64,000 bases of DNA from Alitta virens (lineage: Eukaryota > Annelida > Polychaeta > Phyllodocida > Nereididae), in assembly GCA_932294295.1 (NCBI GenBank), contig OW028576.1, positions 44,122,247 through 44,186,246 on the forward strand. Reading direction: 5' to 3'. Below the pieces are notes generated by a model. That model did not search any database and was not told the DNA's origin. It was given only the letters and a program-made list of their open reading frames with translations. A program made the position numbers and the translations under genes. Below, one piece after another: positions 1 to 8,966 of this stretch; the stretch's first letter is position 1, and the number at the start of each line of letters is the position of its first letter.

Positions 1-447
1 GTCATCATCTTGATGTGACTACAGTTATGAGTCACCAAGTTAACATGGGACACATAGGAACATGACACTGTGCGTCATCACCTTGCAGCCCAGCGACCTA
101 ATTATGGACATTCTTTGCTAGTCTACCTAGTCAAACAAAATGATTGGTTAAACTATGTAGCCGATAGAAATATTCTCTTAAAAATACAAGAGAATTGGAT
201 TATATCTTTTGAGTGAAGGCAATTTTTCTGAATTGCCTGCTTGTCGGAACAAGAATCATGCACGTCTAATTGTTCTGTAATTTCATTGTTAGACCTTTGA
301 TACCATAAGCCAGCCTATAGACTAAACTCATTAATTTATGTTAGATGAGTAAACAACAAAACAGCTACATAATTAGATGGATGGGCTGTGAGGTGACGAC
401 ACACAGTGATGACTCATCATGCCCACTTTTTAGTTACCAAAAAGGCG
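1..447. other. Host flank left of the Polinton
   Basis: AT-rich DNA with no open frame of note, no splice-bounded exon and no RNA gene that I can recognise. It ends at the left copy of the target-site duplication. Confidence 0.6.
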
Positions 448-453
448 AAAGTC
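448..453. repeat. Target-site duplication, left copy (AAAGTC)
   Basis: The hexamer AAAGTC directly precedes the terminal ACTACTGTA. The identical hexamer directly follows the mirror terminus TACAGTAGT at 19026-19031. Six-bp duplications are the known signature of Polinton integration by its retrovirus-like integrase. Confidence 0.9.
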
Positions 454-1452
454 ACTACTGTAGGTAGGTGTGTGGGGGCTACCCTTCACGCCCCACTGGG
501 CACCCTGGGGGGGGTGTGAAAAAGGGGCATGACTAAGATTGTTACATAATCTAGTTAATGATCATAATTATTTTCTTTTGATATTCATAACCTGTTATAT
601 AACCTCATCATTGATAATTAACTCGTTACATAATCTCGGTGAAAAAAAGGGGCGTGACTAAGATTGTTATATAATCTAATTAATGATCATAATTATTTTC
701 TTTTGATATTCATAACCTGTTATATAAGCTCATCATTAATAATTAACTCGTTACATAATCTCGTTAATGCTCGTAATTTTTTTTTTGATATTCGTAAGTT
801 GTTATATAAAACTCATCAATGATAATTTAGTCGTTACATAAGATCATTAATGTTCGTAATTATTTTCTTTTGATATCCATAAATTGTTACATTGATCATA
901 ATTAGCATTCAGAGTCTTTTACATACAATCTTTAATGTTCATAAGTTAACATTACATAACACATACGTAACTCATTAATGATCATAATATTTTTCTTTTG
1001 TATCAAAATGATCATAATTAAAAGTTCACACCTAAAACACCCATAACACCCACCCCGAAACACTACTGATATGCATCAATACACAACTGTCATTGACTCA
1101 TCATTATATTTCGCAATGACTAATGTTACACACAAATGTACATACAATTTTTTGCAAGTTTTTTGCTTCGTCTCAGTTCACCTCAGGATAGAGATCATGT
1201 TGAGACATGCTTACCGTATGTCTGTGTCCTAGGGTATGGTCGCTTTTTTACCATAAAATAACTTTTTGTCATAAGAGAGTAAAATAAATCATAGACTGAA
1301 GACAAACAAAGAACAAAAAAACTATCTTAATTATGAATCACAAACTTATTTCCAAAAAAAAAAAGATTTTTTAAATTAAAGCACGTGTTAAAACTTAATG
1401 ACTAACTATATGCATCAATGTATGACAGTGTCCATCATAATTTCTCAATGAC
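454..1452 (+). repeat. Left terminal inverted repeat (imperfect)
   Basis: The first 9 bases match the reverse complement of the right end exactly. Beyond them the match is patchy but clear: a G-rich stretch, then GTGTGAAAA-GGGGC-TGACTAA, then repeated GTTACATAA / TTAATGATCATAATTATTTTC blocks, then TGCATCAAT / CATCATAATTTC blocks up to about 1450. Inside it a segment of about 123 bp (from about 518) is repeated in tandem (from about 641). The inner limit is approximate. No gene is seen here. Confidence 0.8.
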
Positions 1453-1712
1453 CTTTGGCTTGTCGTAAGTTCATAACATTTTTGTTTCCGTATAACCATG
1501 CTCTATCATGCTTCACAACTTTTATTACGCTCTGTCAGACATACCCTCCCCCCTCCCCCCGACAACTATTACGATATCGCGATTTCGTAATGTTTTATTA
1601 CGCTTCTAAACTGATCTATAAACCCCCCCTGGTGCTGTTGGGTGGTATGTATACTGTGTGAGGGTTGGATAATAGAATGGTAGACTTTATCGCTCTATTA
1701 CATAACTGATCA
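1453..1712. other. Non-coding stretch between left TIR and first gene
   Basis: T-rich and C-rich low-complexity DNA. A weak 68-codon frame beginning at 1455 has no recognisable domain and runs through a poly-C tract, so I do not call it a gene. Confidence 0.4.
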
Positions 1713-1721
1713 TATATATAA
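1713..1721 (+). promoter_or_regulatory. TATA box of the left RING-like gene
   Basis: TATATATAAG lies on the plus strand. A start site about 30 bp downstream (near 1743) would exclude the first two ATGs (1739, 1742) and make the ATG at 1757 the start. A similar TATATAAG stands before the PC4-like gene, which supports a shared promoter type. Confidence 0.55.
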
Positions 1722-1756
1722 GTAAGGTACCGGTGTACATGATGCATTACACAGTC

Positions 1757-2221
1757 ATGCTCTCTCTATTAATTCTACTGGATCAGGCGGTTAGAGCTAT
1801 GAGAGCCTCAAGAAAATGTCAACTCTGCAAACAGCCATCAGCGAGATTTACATACTCATGTTGTTACATACAGAGTAATAGAAGGATGTATGTCTGTCAT
1901 AGCTGCCTTCAGAAAAACATAATCCGGGACATCACTCTGGCAGTACTTGATCTTAAACGCGATCCTGAAAAACAGGTGGCCTGCCCTCTATGTAAAACAA
2001 AGGATATAAGAGTCGTTAACCTTCAGGGGCAATATCGAGATATTGGCTCTATGGTACAGGTCGACCAGATAACCATGTCAGCCAGGTTTGCATATTTATT
2101 CCTCGAAGACACTGTAGAAAAGATGAATTTACGTCAGCTCGAACGCATTAATGAGCTCTTTATCACTGTCTTGAGACCATTACATGGAATTTTACATACC
2201 ACCGATGAATCACGGTTTTAA
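1757..2221 (+). CDS. RING-like zinc-binding protein A
   Basis: Accessory protein of about 154 residues with four cysteine pairs: CQLC, an adjacent CC, CHSC and CPLC. This gives eight zinc ligands spaced like a RING/C4 cross-brace. The order and the sequence around the pairs match the protein at 5029-5526 on the other strand, so the two are paralogues. A RING fold would suggest a ubiquitin E3 ligase or other protein-binding role, but that is inferred. The frame opens upstream at a GTG (1733); the first ATG is 1739. I prefer 1757 because of the TATA spacing. The N-terminus then begins with a short hydrophobic run (MLSLLILL). The C-terminal third has no recognisable domain. An AATAAA at 2261-2266 provides the poly(A) signal. 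Confidence 0.7.
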   Translation: MLSLLILLDQAVRAMRASRKCQLCKQPSARFTYSCCYIQSNRRMYVCHSCLQKNIIRDITLAVLDLKRDPEKQVACPLCKTKDIRVVNLQGQYRDIGSMVQVDQITMSARFAYLFLEDTVEKMNLRQLERINELFITVLRPLHGILHTTDESRF

Positions 2222-2260
2222 AATGAAGATAACTGTAGTTGTATATACTATTGATTTGAA

Positions 2261-2266
2261 AATAAA
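2261..2266 (+). terminator. Poly(A) signal of RING-like gene A
   Basis: AATAAA 40 bp after the stop codon, on the coding strand. The next gene converges from the right and uses its own signal near 2556 on the minus strand. Confidence 0.6.
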
Positions 2267-2615
2267 ATATTTCACCTCCTATATGTGTATGTTGTTTATG
2301 TTCTGATAACCACCGGTCATTATTAGTATCGTCAATAATCAAGAACAAGTCATATTTACAAGTTTATCATAAAATTTATTCGACTTAAAATTACAGCATC
2401 AGAAAAAAAAATAAAATCCCCTGAAAACCCTGCCCCCCTTCGTTCTTCTAGTCGTCAGCTACAAAAATAGAATTTAACGCCCCCCCCCAAAATACTCCAC
2501 GTCTCCAGGCATTTATCTGTAAAACATCGATAATGTTTAAGAAATTTCAAAACTTTATTTAAAAGCTTTTGCATATTATACCTTCATATTTAAAAAAGAA
2601 AAAAATTATAACTAC

Positions 2616-4220
2616 CTAATAGCATTTTTTTATGGCCTCGTTTGCATCCAGGAAAGCCTTTCGTCGTTGCCTCCTCTGTCTAACTTCTGGAATAGAATGC
2701 TCTGAAAATGATCACCATGTAGATAATACATGTATATCTCTATGTGGCAGTCTATAATTAGCCTCAGCAACATTTTACAAAAATAAAAAAATAGTGTCAT
2801 TTACAATAAATAGTATCATTTACAATAAATAGAGTCATTTACAATAAATAGTGATATTTACATACCGCTGTTTTCGCTATCCTGGCTTGAAGTGTCCCAG
2901 TTATCGCCACGAAGGTTGAACACAACTATAACAAAAAAAAAAATATATATATATATCATATATCAGTCTCTATTACGCTGTAATGTGATTATATATCTTT
3001 ACTTTTATTTACCCTCTTCGTCAGACTCGTCGTGGGGGATGACTGCGGGGTTTTCTAGTTCATCCAGTCTATGCTGCAGTCTCTCCAGCTCATGTGCCTC
3101 TCTCTGTCTCATGTCCCTCTCAATACGCTCCACACGGTGCACTCTCCTTATTACCACTGCAGAAAGTATATACACAGTCGTCAATTTCGTCATAATTACT
3201 TAGGATGTTTCTACCAACAAACTGATATATAAAAAACTATCATAAAAATTTCAGCATAATTAGTTCATCACTTACCCCTGATACAGAGGATAACAGCCAC
3301 TAGTACAACCACTGTTGAGCCTATCGCCGAAGGGATGATCAGTTTCAGGTGGGTGTTACCTCTTGACATCCTGATAGTTGTCGTCTTAGGTGGGTCACTG
3401 GTGGGCTGCTCATCGTCAGTGATAGCGGCCGTCTTAGTAGGGTCACTGGTGGATGGGGTTGTGTCGGCGATGTATCGTACCTCTGTAGGTGTGATCTTGT
3501 CTGTGGTGATCGTTGAGGGATCATCAGATTCCTTAGGGGTGACGCTATCCTTACTCAGAGCCGTTGTCGTCCTCAAAGGTAGGTTCACAACCCTTCCTGA
3601 TTGGAATGTAATCTTCAGAGATACTGTGCTTCCTGATAGCTGATCTATAACTTCCTCCTCATAGCGTGTATAAAATCTGGAATAAATCATCATAAGATGT
3701 CATTGGATATGCTTACTTGATAATAAAGTTCTGTTTAATAAATAGGGCAATATGTCTCTTTTGATGTCATCATACTCATTAAGTCGTAACCTGAATGCAT
3801 AGGGGTTCTGTGTCACTATATATATTTATTAAAGCTATCTCTCTGTAAGTCATAACAAAAAGATGCATAGGGGCTGTATGTTACTAGGTATATATATTAA
3901 AGCATCCTCATCGCATAACCGTCTCAGTTAGTCTACGTCTTGGTTACTGGTAAGAAGTTTGATACTTTTGTTATTAAAAAAAAAATTTTTTACTAGCTTA
4001 TTAGTATTATTGCCGTTAGCCTATTTTAAAAAAAAACCCGGTTATTCATCATAAAGATTATAAGGAAAAAGTTAACGTACCTAATCTCCTCGATGGTGTC
4101 TAGGTTCAGATACCTGACATCATCAACATCGTCTTCACTGCAGATGAGTATACCCGGCACCTCCTGACGACATGCAAGAACGCATGACAGGATAAGCATC
4201 CTCAGTATCGCGGCGATCAT
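2616..4220 (-). CDS. Five-exon type I membrane protein inside the Polinton
   Basis: Not recognised as a known family. Exons read on the minus strand: 4220-4081, 3676-3276, 3156-3013, 2925-2866, 2686-2616. Donors are GTACGT, GTAAGT, GTAAAT and GTATGT; acceptors are pyrimidine-rich and end in AG. Phases are 2,1,1,1 and exon lengths add up to 816 nt, giving 271 codons with a terminal TAG. The predicted chain has a signal peptide (MIAAILRMLILSCVLAC), an acidic segment, a Thr/Ser/Pro-rich likely O-glycosylated stalk, one membrane helix at about 159-179, then a cytoplasmic tail of about 90 residues with a charged coiled coil (RRVHRVERIERD...) and an Arg-rich end. If the third intron is retained, translation stops soon after exon 3. 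A TTTATT near 2556 gives AATAAA on this strand. The type I topology suggests a surface receptor or virion envelope role, but this is inference. Confidence 0.7.
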
Positions 4221-5028
4221 CGTGATAATTCCTTAGATAGTGCTATTATATTTCTATGGTAGTAGATATTATCCTTGTCGTGGTCTATAGTGATATGGTC
4301 ACTCTCGATCAGATTCATATTTATGTAGAAATACTATTTGTTATATCAGTGTCGTCAAAATGTATTACTTACTGCAAAACATATTTTTGTTTGACATCTG
4401 TGGTAGTTATTAAGCCCCTGTGTTACATCAATCTATTGAAATGTACGCGGGTTACGTAAAGTATAGAGCTACATAGGTACTAAGCCCGCAAAGCCCTCGA
4501 AAGTATTGCCTGATTACGTAACACTCTGCCCTCATCAGGGTTAAGCGTGTCATAAGGCTACTAAAACTCACACCAAGCTTCTGAGTGTATCTTAAAGTCA
4601 CCTGCTGTGACCCCTAACTCGTTGCCTTCAGGCTTAACTAGCTACAAAGTTGTTTTATTACAGTATTGTGCAGATTTTTCATGAATAGATCATAGGTAAC
4701 GGTCTTTTAAAGTAACCTACGGTCCCCCGAAGGCCTGGTAGTTAATATATGTTAGTGTAAACTTTTCAGCTGCTCTATTTTAATAGAGGGCTTTATTACT
4801 AATATGTTTGTTTAATTAAATTAACCAAAAAGAAAATATACCGTGGAACTCTTTTTTAATATTACAGCATTAGTAATACAGCCAATATAGAATCGTTTTA
4901 AGTACAATAAAATATATACAGTGTTAATGGTCATTGGTAATGTGCATAGAGTAGTGAATAGAGGCGTATTATCATCCATCTTAAGTAGCGTTAAGATACG
5001 CTTATTTTACAGTTAATAAAGTTCATGG
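4221..5028. other. Intergenic, Polinton accessory region
   Basis: About 0.8 kb with no convincing coding frame. On the minus strand an ATATAATAG lies about 30 bp before the ATG at 4220 and could be the promoter of the spliced membrane gene. The rest is AT-rich with stops in all frames. Confidence 0.5.
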
Positions 5029-5526
5029 TTAGCGTCTTGGCGTGACAGCTCTTGTGGTACGTCTATGTTCATTATTCAGTAGACGTGTCAGAGGCAGAAG
5101 AACTTCCTCAGTCAGTCGCCTTCTTTGTAGAATCATTTGTCCGTTATGATGAGCTCTTAAATTTTCTCTCAGGATGTCCATCTCTCCCAAGTAGTGATCT
5201 TTCGTCAGTTTGATAATAGCGACTGATTGTCCAAGATTGATGAAGTCCTCAATCATGTATTCCCCGTAACTAGTTATATCGTAGATCATGTCATAGTTCT
5301 GGCGGCAGAATGGACATGGTATCTTGTAACTTTGTGACAGATCGATAGGGTGATTTTCAGTGATTTCCGTAATGAGCTTACGCATGGCTAACGCTTCGAT
5401 GCAATCCCTACATAGTCTCATTTCCTCGTTTCTAAAGCAGCATTTGAAGCTGTACCGAGATGGTAACTCGCAGCAGAGTTGACAAGGATTTTCGTCCATA
5501 TTCAGCAGTGTGGTAGCCATTTTCAA
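5029..5526 (-). CDS. RING-like zinc-binding protein B
   Basis: A 165-residue protein with the same plan as the protein at 1757-2221: CQLC, an adjacent CC, CRDC and CPFC, eight cysteines in RING-like spacing within the first 100 residues, then a helical tail rich in Arg and Leu. Both copies keep a conserved aromatic-acidic stretch after the last pair (the Y-R-D-I-G and Y-G-E-Y-M regions). Two Met codons are available at the start (5526 and 5520); either gives the same domain. The copies lie on opposite strands on either side of the spliced membrane gene, which points to a duplication followed by inversion. A ubiquitin-ligase-like role is possible but not shown. No canonical TATA was seen; a (GT)n run lies in the 5' leader. 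Confidence 0.7.
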   Translation of the reverse strand: MKMATTLLNMDENPCQLCCELPSRYSFKCCFRNEEMRLCRDCIEALAMRKLITEITENHPIDLSQSYKIPCPFCRQNYDMIYDITSYGEYMIEDFINLGQSVAIIKLTKDHYLGEMDILRENLRAHHNGQMILQRRRLTEEVLLPLTRLLNNEHRRTTRAVTPRR

Positions 5527-5781
5527 TATGTGAGTGTGTGTGTGTGTGTATCTGTAGCTTAATAAACCTAACTGGTAACCTGGAAGCTGAACAATGAGTA
5601 TTGCTTCAGCCCTTCAGGCTAAACTCACACTTTCCTGTATTATATGTCCAATCAAACGGAGACTGGAGAAAAAACCCCCTTAAATTTAAGGCACTTCCTT
5701 CAGAAGCCCTCTACAACCATTCTGATCACTGATCTTGTTAGATCGATATAAACTGTCATTTTAAGATCGTTCTGAAAAAAT
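5527..5781. promoter_or_regulatory. Divergent promoter region
   Basis: This stretch separates two genes that point away from each other. It holds a (GT)n run next to the minus-strand gene. A plus-strand GATATAAAC at 5745-5753 is about 35 bp before the ATG at 5782 and fits a TATA element. Confidence 0.45.
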
Positions 5782-6135
5782 ATGATAAGTTCAAACATGG
5801 AGATCACTAGCGGAGTTTATAAACATATTAAGAGATGCCATATGTTAGGATACGAAAAAGCATTAGTAAAGTCGCAGTTCATGGTCAACCCTACAAGGAT
5901 GCAGCTTTTATCATACTGCGAAAAACTCACAGAAAAACATCTCGACCCGTTTCATAATGGCGGTTCTATAAAAAGTTATTTTCTATGCCTAGGATACATC
6001 GTTGGCTGGGGACCGTATCAACAAGAGACCGAATTTATCAGGATATGTATCCAGGATCGATTTGTTAAGAGCATATATCCTGTTATTCCTCGTAGAGACA
6101 AGTTAAAAATTCTAAAGCTACGTGGTGTGGCGTAG
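5782..6135 (+). CDS. Orphan 117-residue Polinton accessory protein
   Basis: No family recognised. The protein is basic, has no membrane helix, signal peptide or cysteine cluster, and reads like a compact globular domain (aromatic core around YFLCLGYIVGWGPYQQ, then alternating hydrophobic/basic residues to the end). A second ATG at 5797 has a better Kozak context (AAACATGG) and would remove five residues. A TATA-like element lies upstream, and an AATAAA follows near 6299. A copy of its start region (about 25 bp, including the ATG) recurs at 7348-7373. It is flanked by accessory genes, so an early or host-interaction role is possible but unproven. Confidence 0.5.
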   Translation: MISSNMEITSGVYKHIKRCHMLGYEKALVKSQFMVNPTRMQLLSYCEKLTEKHLDPFHNGGSIKSYFLCLGYIVGWGPYQQETEFIRICIQDRFVKSIYPVIPRRDKLKILKLRGVA

Positions 6136-7533
6136 GTGGGTATTTTTTTTTTTGTCCTATATATATATATAAGTCTATATACATATATATGTACATACAA
6201 GCTTTTTACTACTAGTCCTTATATTATATATTATTTTTACTTGTAGGCACATCCTGGAAGACTATACAACCTGCCTTTATTAGACCTATTTAGATTTAAA
6301 TAAACTATTAAAACTAAACCATGTCTTATGTTTACATTCGTAAGAGCCGAAGTTCTCCTCTCTGTATATATATATATATATATTTACTGATCAAACCAAT
6401 TATTCGTAGTTTTACATGCTATCGTGTTTTAACCCTTATTTTCAAATAGTAGGGCTGATTATCTTCAGGTAGATATCAAGATTGTCTGTTATATACCGCT
6501 AAATACCAGAAGTTCGTTAAATTAAACTAGCCTGTGTGTATGACCATGTGTGTGCGTATGTCTGTGTGCGTGTGTGTGGTAGGGGGTCGCTTTTACTTTA
6601 AGACTGCCTGATTTAGTCACTATTTATTGTAGGTAGCGCTTTTGAGTCTGTATGAATATTTTTTGTGTGGAAATTATTCAAAATTATTCAAAATTGGTAA
6701 AAATACGGTGCTTTAGAATAATATTTTACCGCTAGGTGTCTTTTGAGCTCTTCCATGACCTGTAGGGGTTGGGAAGCTTCTGCTTAAGTTATATATCATA
6801 TAATTTTAAAAGCTAGCCGTATGCTGATGGATATATATATATTCTTACTACCTATACATCCTTAATTTTAATTTTGCGTGTAGCGAGTTCTTATTTTACG
6901 AAATCATTTTTTGCCTACTCCTCTCCGTCTAGCGTTTCTGCCTGAGTGTCATGGATGCTGTCAGAACAGTGTGTTAGCCGGTGGTTTACAGCTTCTTCAT
7001 TATAAAGATGGGGGCGATAACTACAGGCTTGGAGGTAACTTGAGTGATTGTGGTGGGGGTCTTGTCGTGATATAGTCTTTGTTAAACTGTTTAAATATTT
7101 TTGTGTGTACTCTGTTAACTTAAAATGTGTACGTCGTTTCAAAACCACGTGTACCTGTAGGAAAAAGACCTGCTTTTATAATATCTTTGCAGATTCTTCA
7201 GCTACCGTTACAACTACTATGCAGGCGTCGGTGGAGACTAACTTCGTGGTAATTTGAATATGGTGATTGTATTTGTTATTGGTTTACCATCTATGTTAAA
7301 ATGGCTACATTTTGATCTACTATCCTTTTTTTAACTCAGTATGGTATAAGTTCAAACATGGATATCACTAACCCGGATCCTCCGCCGTATACTATGTTTT
7401 TCTAAATTAAAAGAGTCATACTTCACAAGTTTGCTAATATCTATATTAAAATGTTATCTTTGGAGGTTTGAGATATGACAAAGTCAAGTTTTCAAGTTGA
7501 AAAATGTTTATTTATTTTTAGGCATCTGATACA
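6136..7533. other. Long AT-rich accessory stretch without a firm gene
   Basis: About 1.4 kb with (TA)n and (GT)n runs. On the minus strand a 77-codon frame ends at 6915 and is preceded by a good acceptor (TTTTTCCTACAG, ending near 7164). It could be a last exon, but I found no matching upstream exon, signal or poly(A). At 7348-7373 there is a near copy of the start of the 117-residue gene; its ATG opens a 15-codon mini-frame containing PPPY. Confidence 0.35.
7507..7516 (-). terminator. Poly(A) signal of the PC4-like gene
   Basis: Overlapping AATAAATAAA on the minus strand, about 20 bp after the stop codon at 7534. Confidence 0.55.
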
Positions 7534-7932
7534 TTAATTGAAAAATTTTTTATAATCGTTGAGCATCTCTGTAAGTTGTGTGAACTCGTACTGTTTCATG
7601 TAGAGTCCTCTCTTGGTGAAAACTTTTTCCTCTTGATGCGGAGGTGTCCATCTCAGGCAAATATCAATGCACCCTCGTGTAACTGATAGTCTTATGTCCT
7701 CAGAGAGATCAAAAAAGGTCTCTTCCTCTGAGGCTAAGATCTGTGAAACTTGTGGTATTAGTTGTAGTAACTTTCTGACATCTCTAACTGTTAGTCCTAC
7801 ATATTTTTGGGCAGGAAATGTTCCATCCAGTACTCGGAGGTTAAGTCTTTTCTGTCCTTGGTACTCTGTTAAAGATACTTGGCTGTTCTTGCCAAAATTA
7901 TGGGTGAAGAGTGTTGTAGTTGTAGTCGTCAT
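7534..7932 (-). CDS. PC4-like (ssDNA-binding fold) protein
   Basis: A 132-residue protein with two similar halves, each with beta strands, a lysine before a Gly-Leu turn, and a helix: residues about 18-60 (VSLTEYQGQKRLNLRV ... YVGLTVRDVRKLLQL) and about 78-128 (IRLSVTRGCIDICLRW ... TKRGLYMKQYEFTQL). This matches the transcriptional coactivator PC4/Sub1 pattern of a beta sheet, a basic residue, then G-x-x-hydrophobic and a helix. PC4 domains bind single-stranded DNA and aid transcription or replication; that role here is inferred. The frame opens at 7959, but a TATATAAG at 7971-7978 would start the transcript near 7948, so I chose the ATG at 7932. It lies between accessory and structural genes. 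Confidence 0.5.
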   Translation of the reverse strand: MTTTTTTLFTHNFGKNSQVSLTEYQGQKRLNLRVLDGTFPAQKYVGLTVRDVRKLLQLIPQVSQILASEEETFFDLSEDIRLSVTRGCIDICLRWTPPHQEEKVFTKRGLYMKQYEFTQLTEMLNDYKKFFN

Positions 7933-7970
7933 GATGTTCAGTCCTGAATAACCATACATGCTTCTAGCCT

Positions 7971-7978
7971 CTTATATA
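7971..7978 (-). promoter_or_regulatory. TATA box of the PC4-like gene
   Basis: TATATAAG on the minus strand, about 40 bp before the chosen ATG. It is nearly the same element as at the left RING-like gene. Confidence 0.5.
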
Positions 7979-8014
7979 CATATCTACCAGACTAAAGGAG
8001 TTTGCTGATTGGGG

Positions 8015-8180
8015 GGTATTTATAGATATGTTACATAACGTCATGGTTATAATTTTTATGGTATCTCTAGTTATGAATATATCTTTGTGTTAGATCTAGG
8101 CGTGGGTATTTATAGGTATGTTATGTAAGTGAGGCGTTATATTTTTATGGTATATTAAATTATTTTCAGTTATGAGTATC
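8015..8180. repeat. Tandemly repeated upstream segment
   Basis: Two imperfect copies, about 90 bp apart, of a segment with GTATTTATAG-TATGTTA, then a T/A-rich TATAATTTTTATGGTAT, then AGTTATGA. It separates the PC4-like gene from the structural block and may be a duplicated control region. Confidence 0.5.
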
Positions 8181-8630
8181 TTAGTGGGTTAGCCACCGGG
8201 GGCGCTTAATTGGTACCCCTGGTGGTGTTAGAGTCATGAGAGATAATGGTGTATTGATACGCTTCAATGCTTCTGAGAAATCTGTCCAACTCTCAGGTTT
8301 TCTTATTGTACCATGTATAGCGGTTCTAAGTAGATCTATAATGTTTGACCCCTCAAGCAGTTTCCCGTTAATTGTGACTAGTCCCTTTTGTGTCCATGTT
8401 ATTTCGGGGTCATGTCTTCTGATGTAAGTGACAAGTCTCTCGGCTCTTTCTTTTGAAGTTTTTGGGAATGCCTCAAAGATGAATGAGTCATCAGTCTCCT
8501 TATGTTGCTCGAATATTATGTCAGACTGTTCAGTCTGTTTGACCGGCTCCGTATGCTCTGGTTGACTAACCTTTTTTGCCTTATTCTTAAGTCTATGATA
8601 TGATGATTCAGGTATTATAAAATGCTTCAT
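8181..8630 (-). CDS. Conserved small Polinton protein (SN-I-x-DL motif)
   Basis: A 149-residue protein. The C-terminal half carries a pattern that recurs in Polinton/adintovirus neighbours: R-A-x-R-L...I-R-R, W-T-x-K-G-L-V-x-I-N-G-K, G-S-N-I-I-D-L-L, then W-x-x-F-x-x-A-L-K-R-I-N. The N-terminal half is charged and low in complexity. The family is common beside Polinton capsid genes, but its function is not settled; a virion-associated role is inferred. Its ATG overlaps the stop of the upstream gene by one base (TAATG), so both probably come from one transcript. Confidence 0.65.
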   Translation of the reverse strand: MKHFIIPESSYHRLKNKAKKVSQPEHTEPVKQTEQSDIIFEQHKETDDSFIFEAFPKTSKERAERLVTYIRRHDPEITWTQKGLVTINGKLLEGSNIIDLLRTAIHGTIRKPESWTDFSEALKRINTPLSLMTLTPPGVPIKRPRWLTH

Positions 8631-8941
8631 TATTCCAAGAGCTCGAGTTGGGGTAAAACTGCCTTAATAATCCTAGGCCAGGCTGATCTGAGCTTTAGAC
8701 AGAGTAATCTACGACCTTTCTCTCTGCTATCTGCCAACTTAATGAGCTTGTTTTTATATCTACCTAGATCTTTATCGACCTGCTTACTAATAATTAATTC
8801 CCCTTCAATAATATTCCTTGCTAGCTGTCTAAGTAATTCTAACTGACTCTTACTCATTGTATTCAGTAAGGTATCTTTCTGCTTACTCTCTGCTATAGAT
8901 AATAGCCTAATAAAGGACATGTTCTTTTTAAGTGCTGTCAT
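8630..8941 (-). CDS. Conserved small helical Polinton protein
   Basis: A 103-residue, mostly helical, basic protein with the pattern L-L...S-x-x-Q-x-x-L-L-x-x-L-A-x-N-I-I-E-G-E-L-x-I-S, then K-x-L-x-x-Y-K-N-K-L-x-x-L and a C-terminal hydrophobic helix. Small proteins of this type lie next to the ATPase and capsid genes in many invertebrate Polintons. Function is unknown; a capsid or core association is inferred from position. The gene ends in TAATG, sharing its last base with the next start. The ATPase stop codon lies 25 bp upstream. Confidence 0.6.
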   Translation of the reverse strand: MTALKKNMSFIRLLSIAESKQKDTLLNTMSKSQLELLRQLARNIIEGELIISKQVDKDLGRYKNKLIKLADSREKGRRLLCLKLRSAWPRIIKAVLPQLELLE

Positions 8942-8966
8942 AACTGTAAATGATATTTTTTCAGTG

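Noticed and set aside
1733..1756. Start of RING-like gene A at GTG 1733 or ATG 1739
   Set aside because: GTG is unlikely in a eukaryotic element, and the TATA position places the transcript start after these codons.
3335..3643. 102-codon plus-strand hydrophobic frame
   Set aside because: Antisense shadow of the Thr-rich exon; no promoter or domain.
2616..4220. Reading the spliced membrane protein as a class I fusion glycoprotein
   Set aside because: No furin-type site, fusion peptide or heptad ectodomain is visible; only the type I topology is supported.
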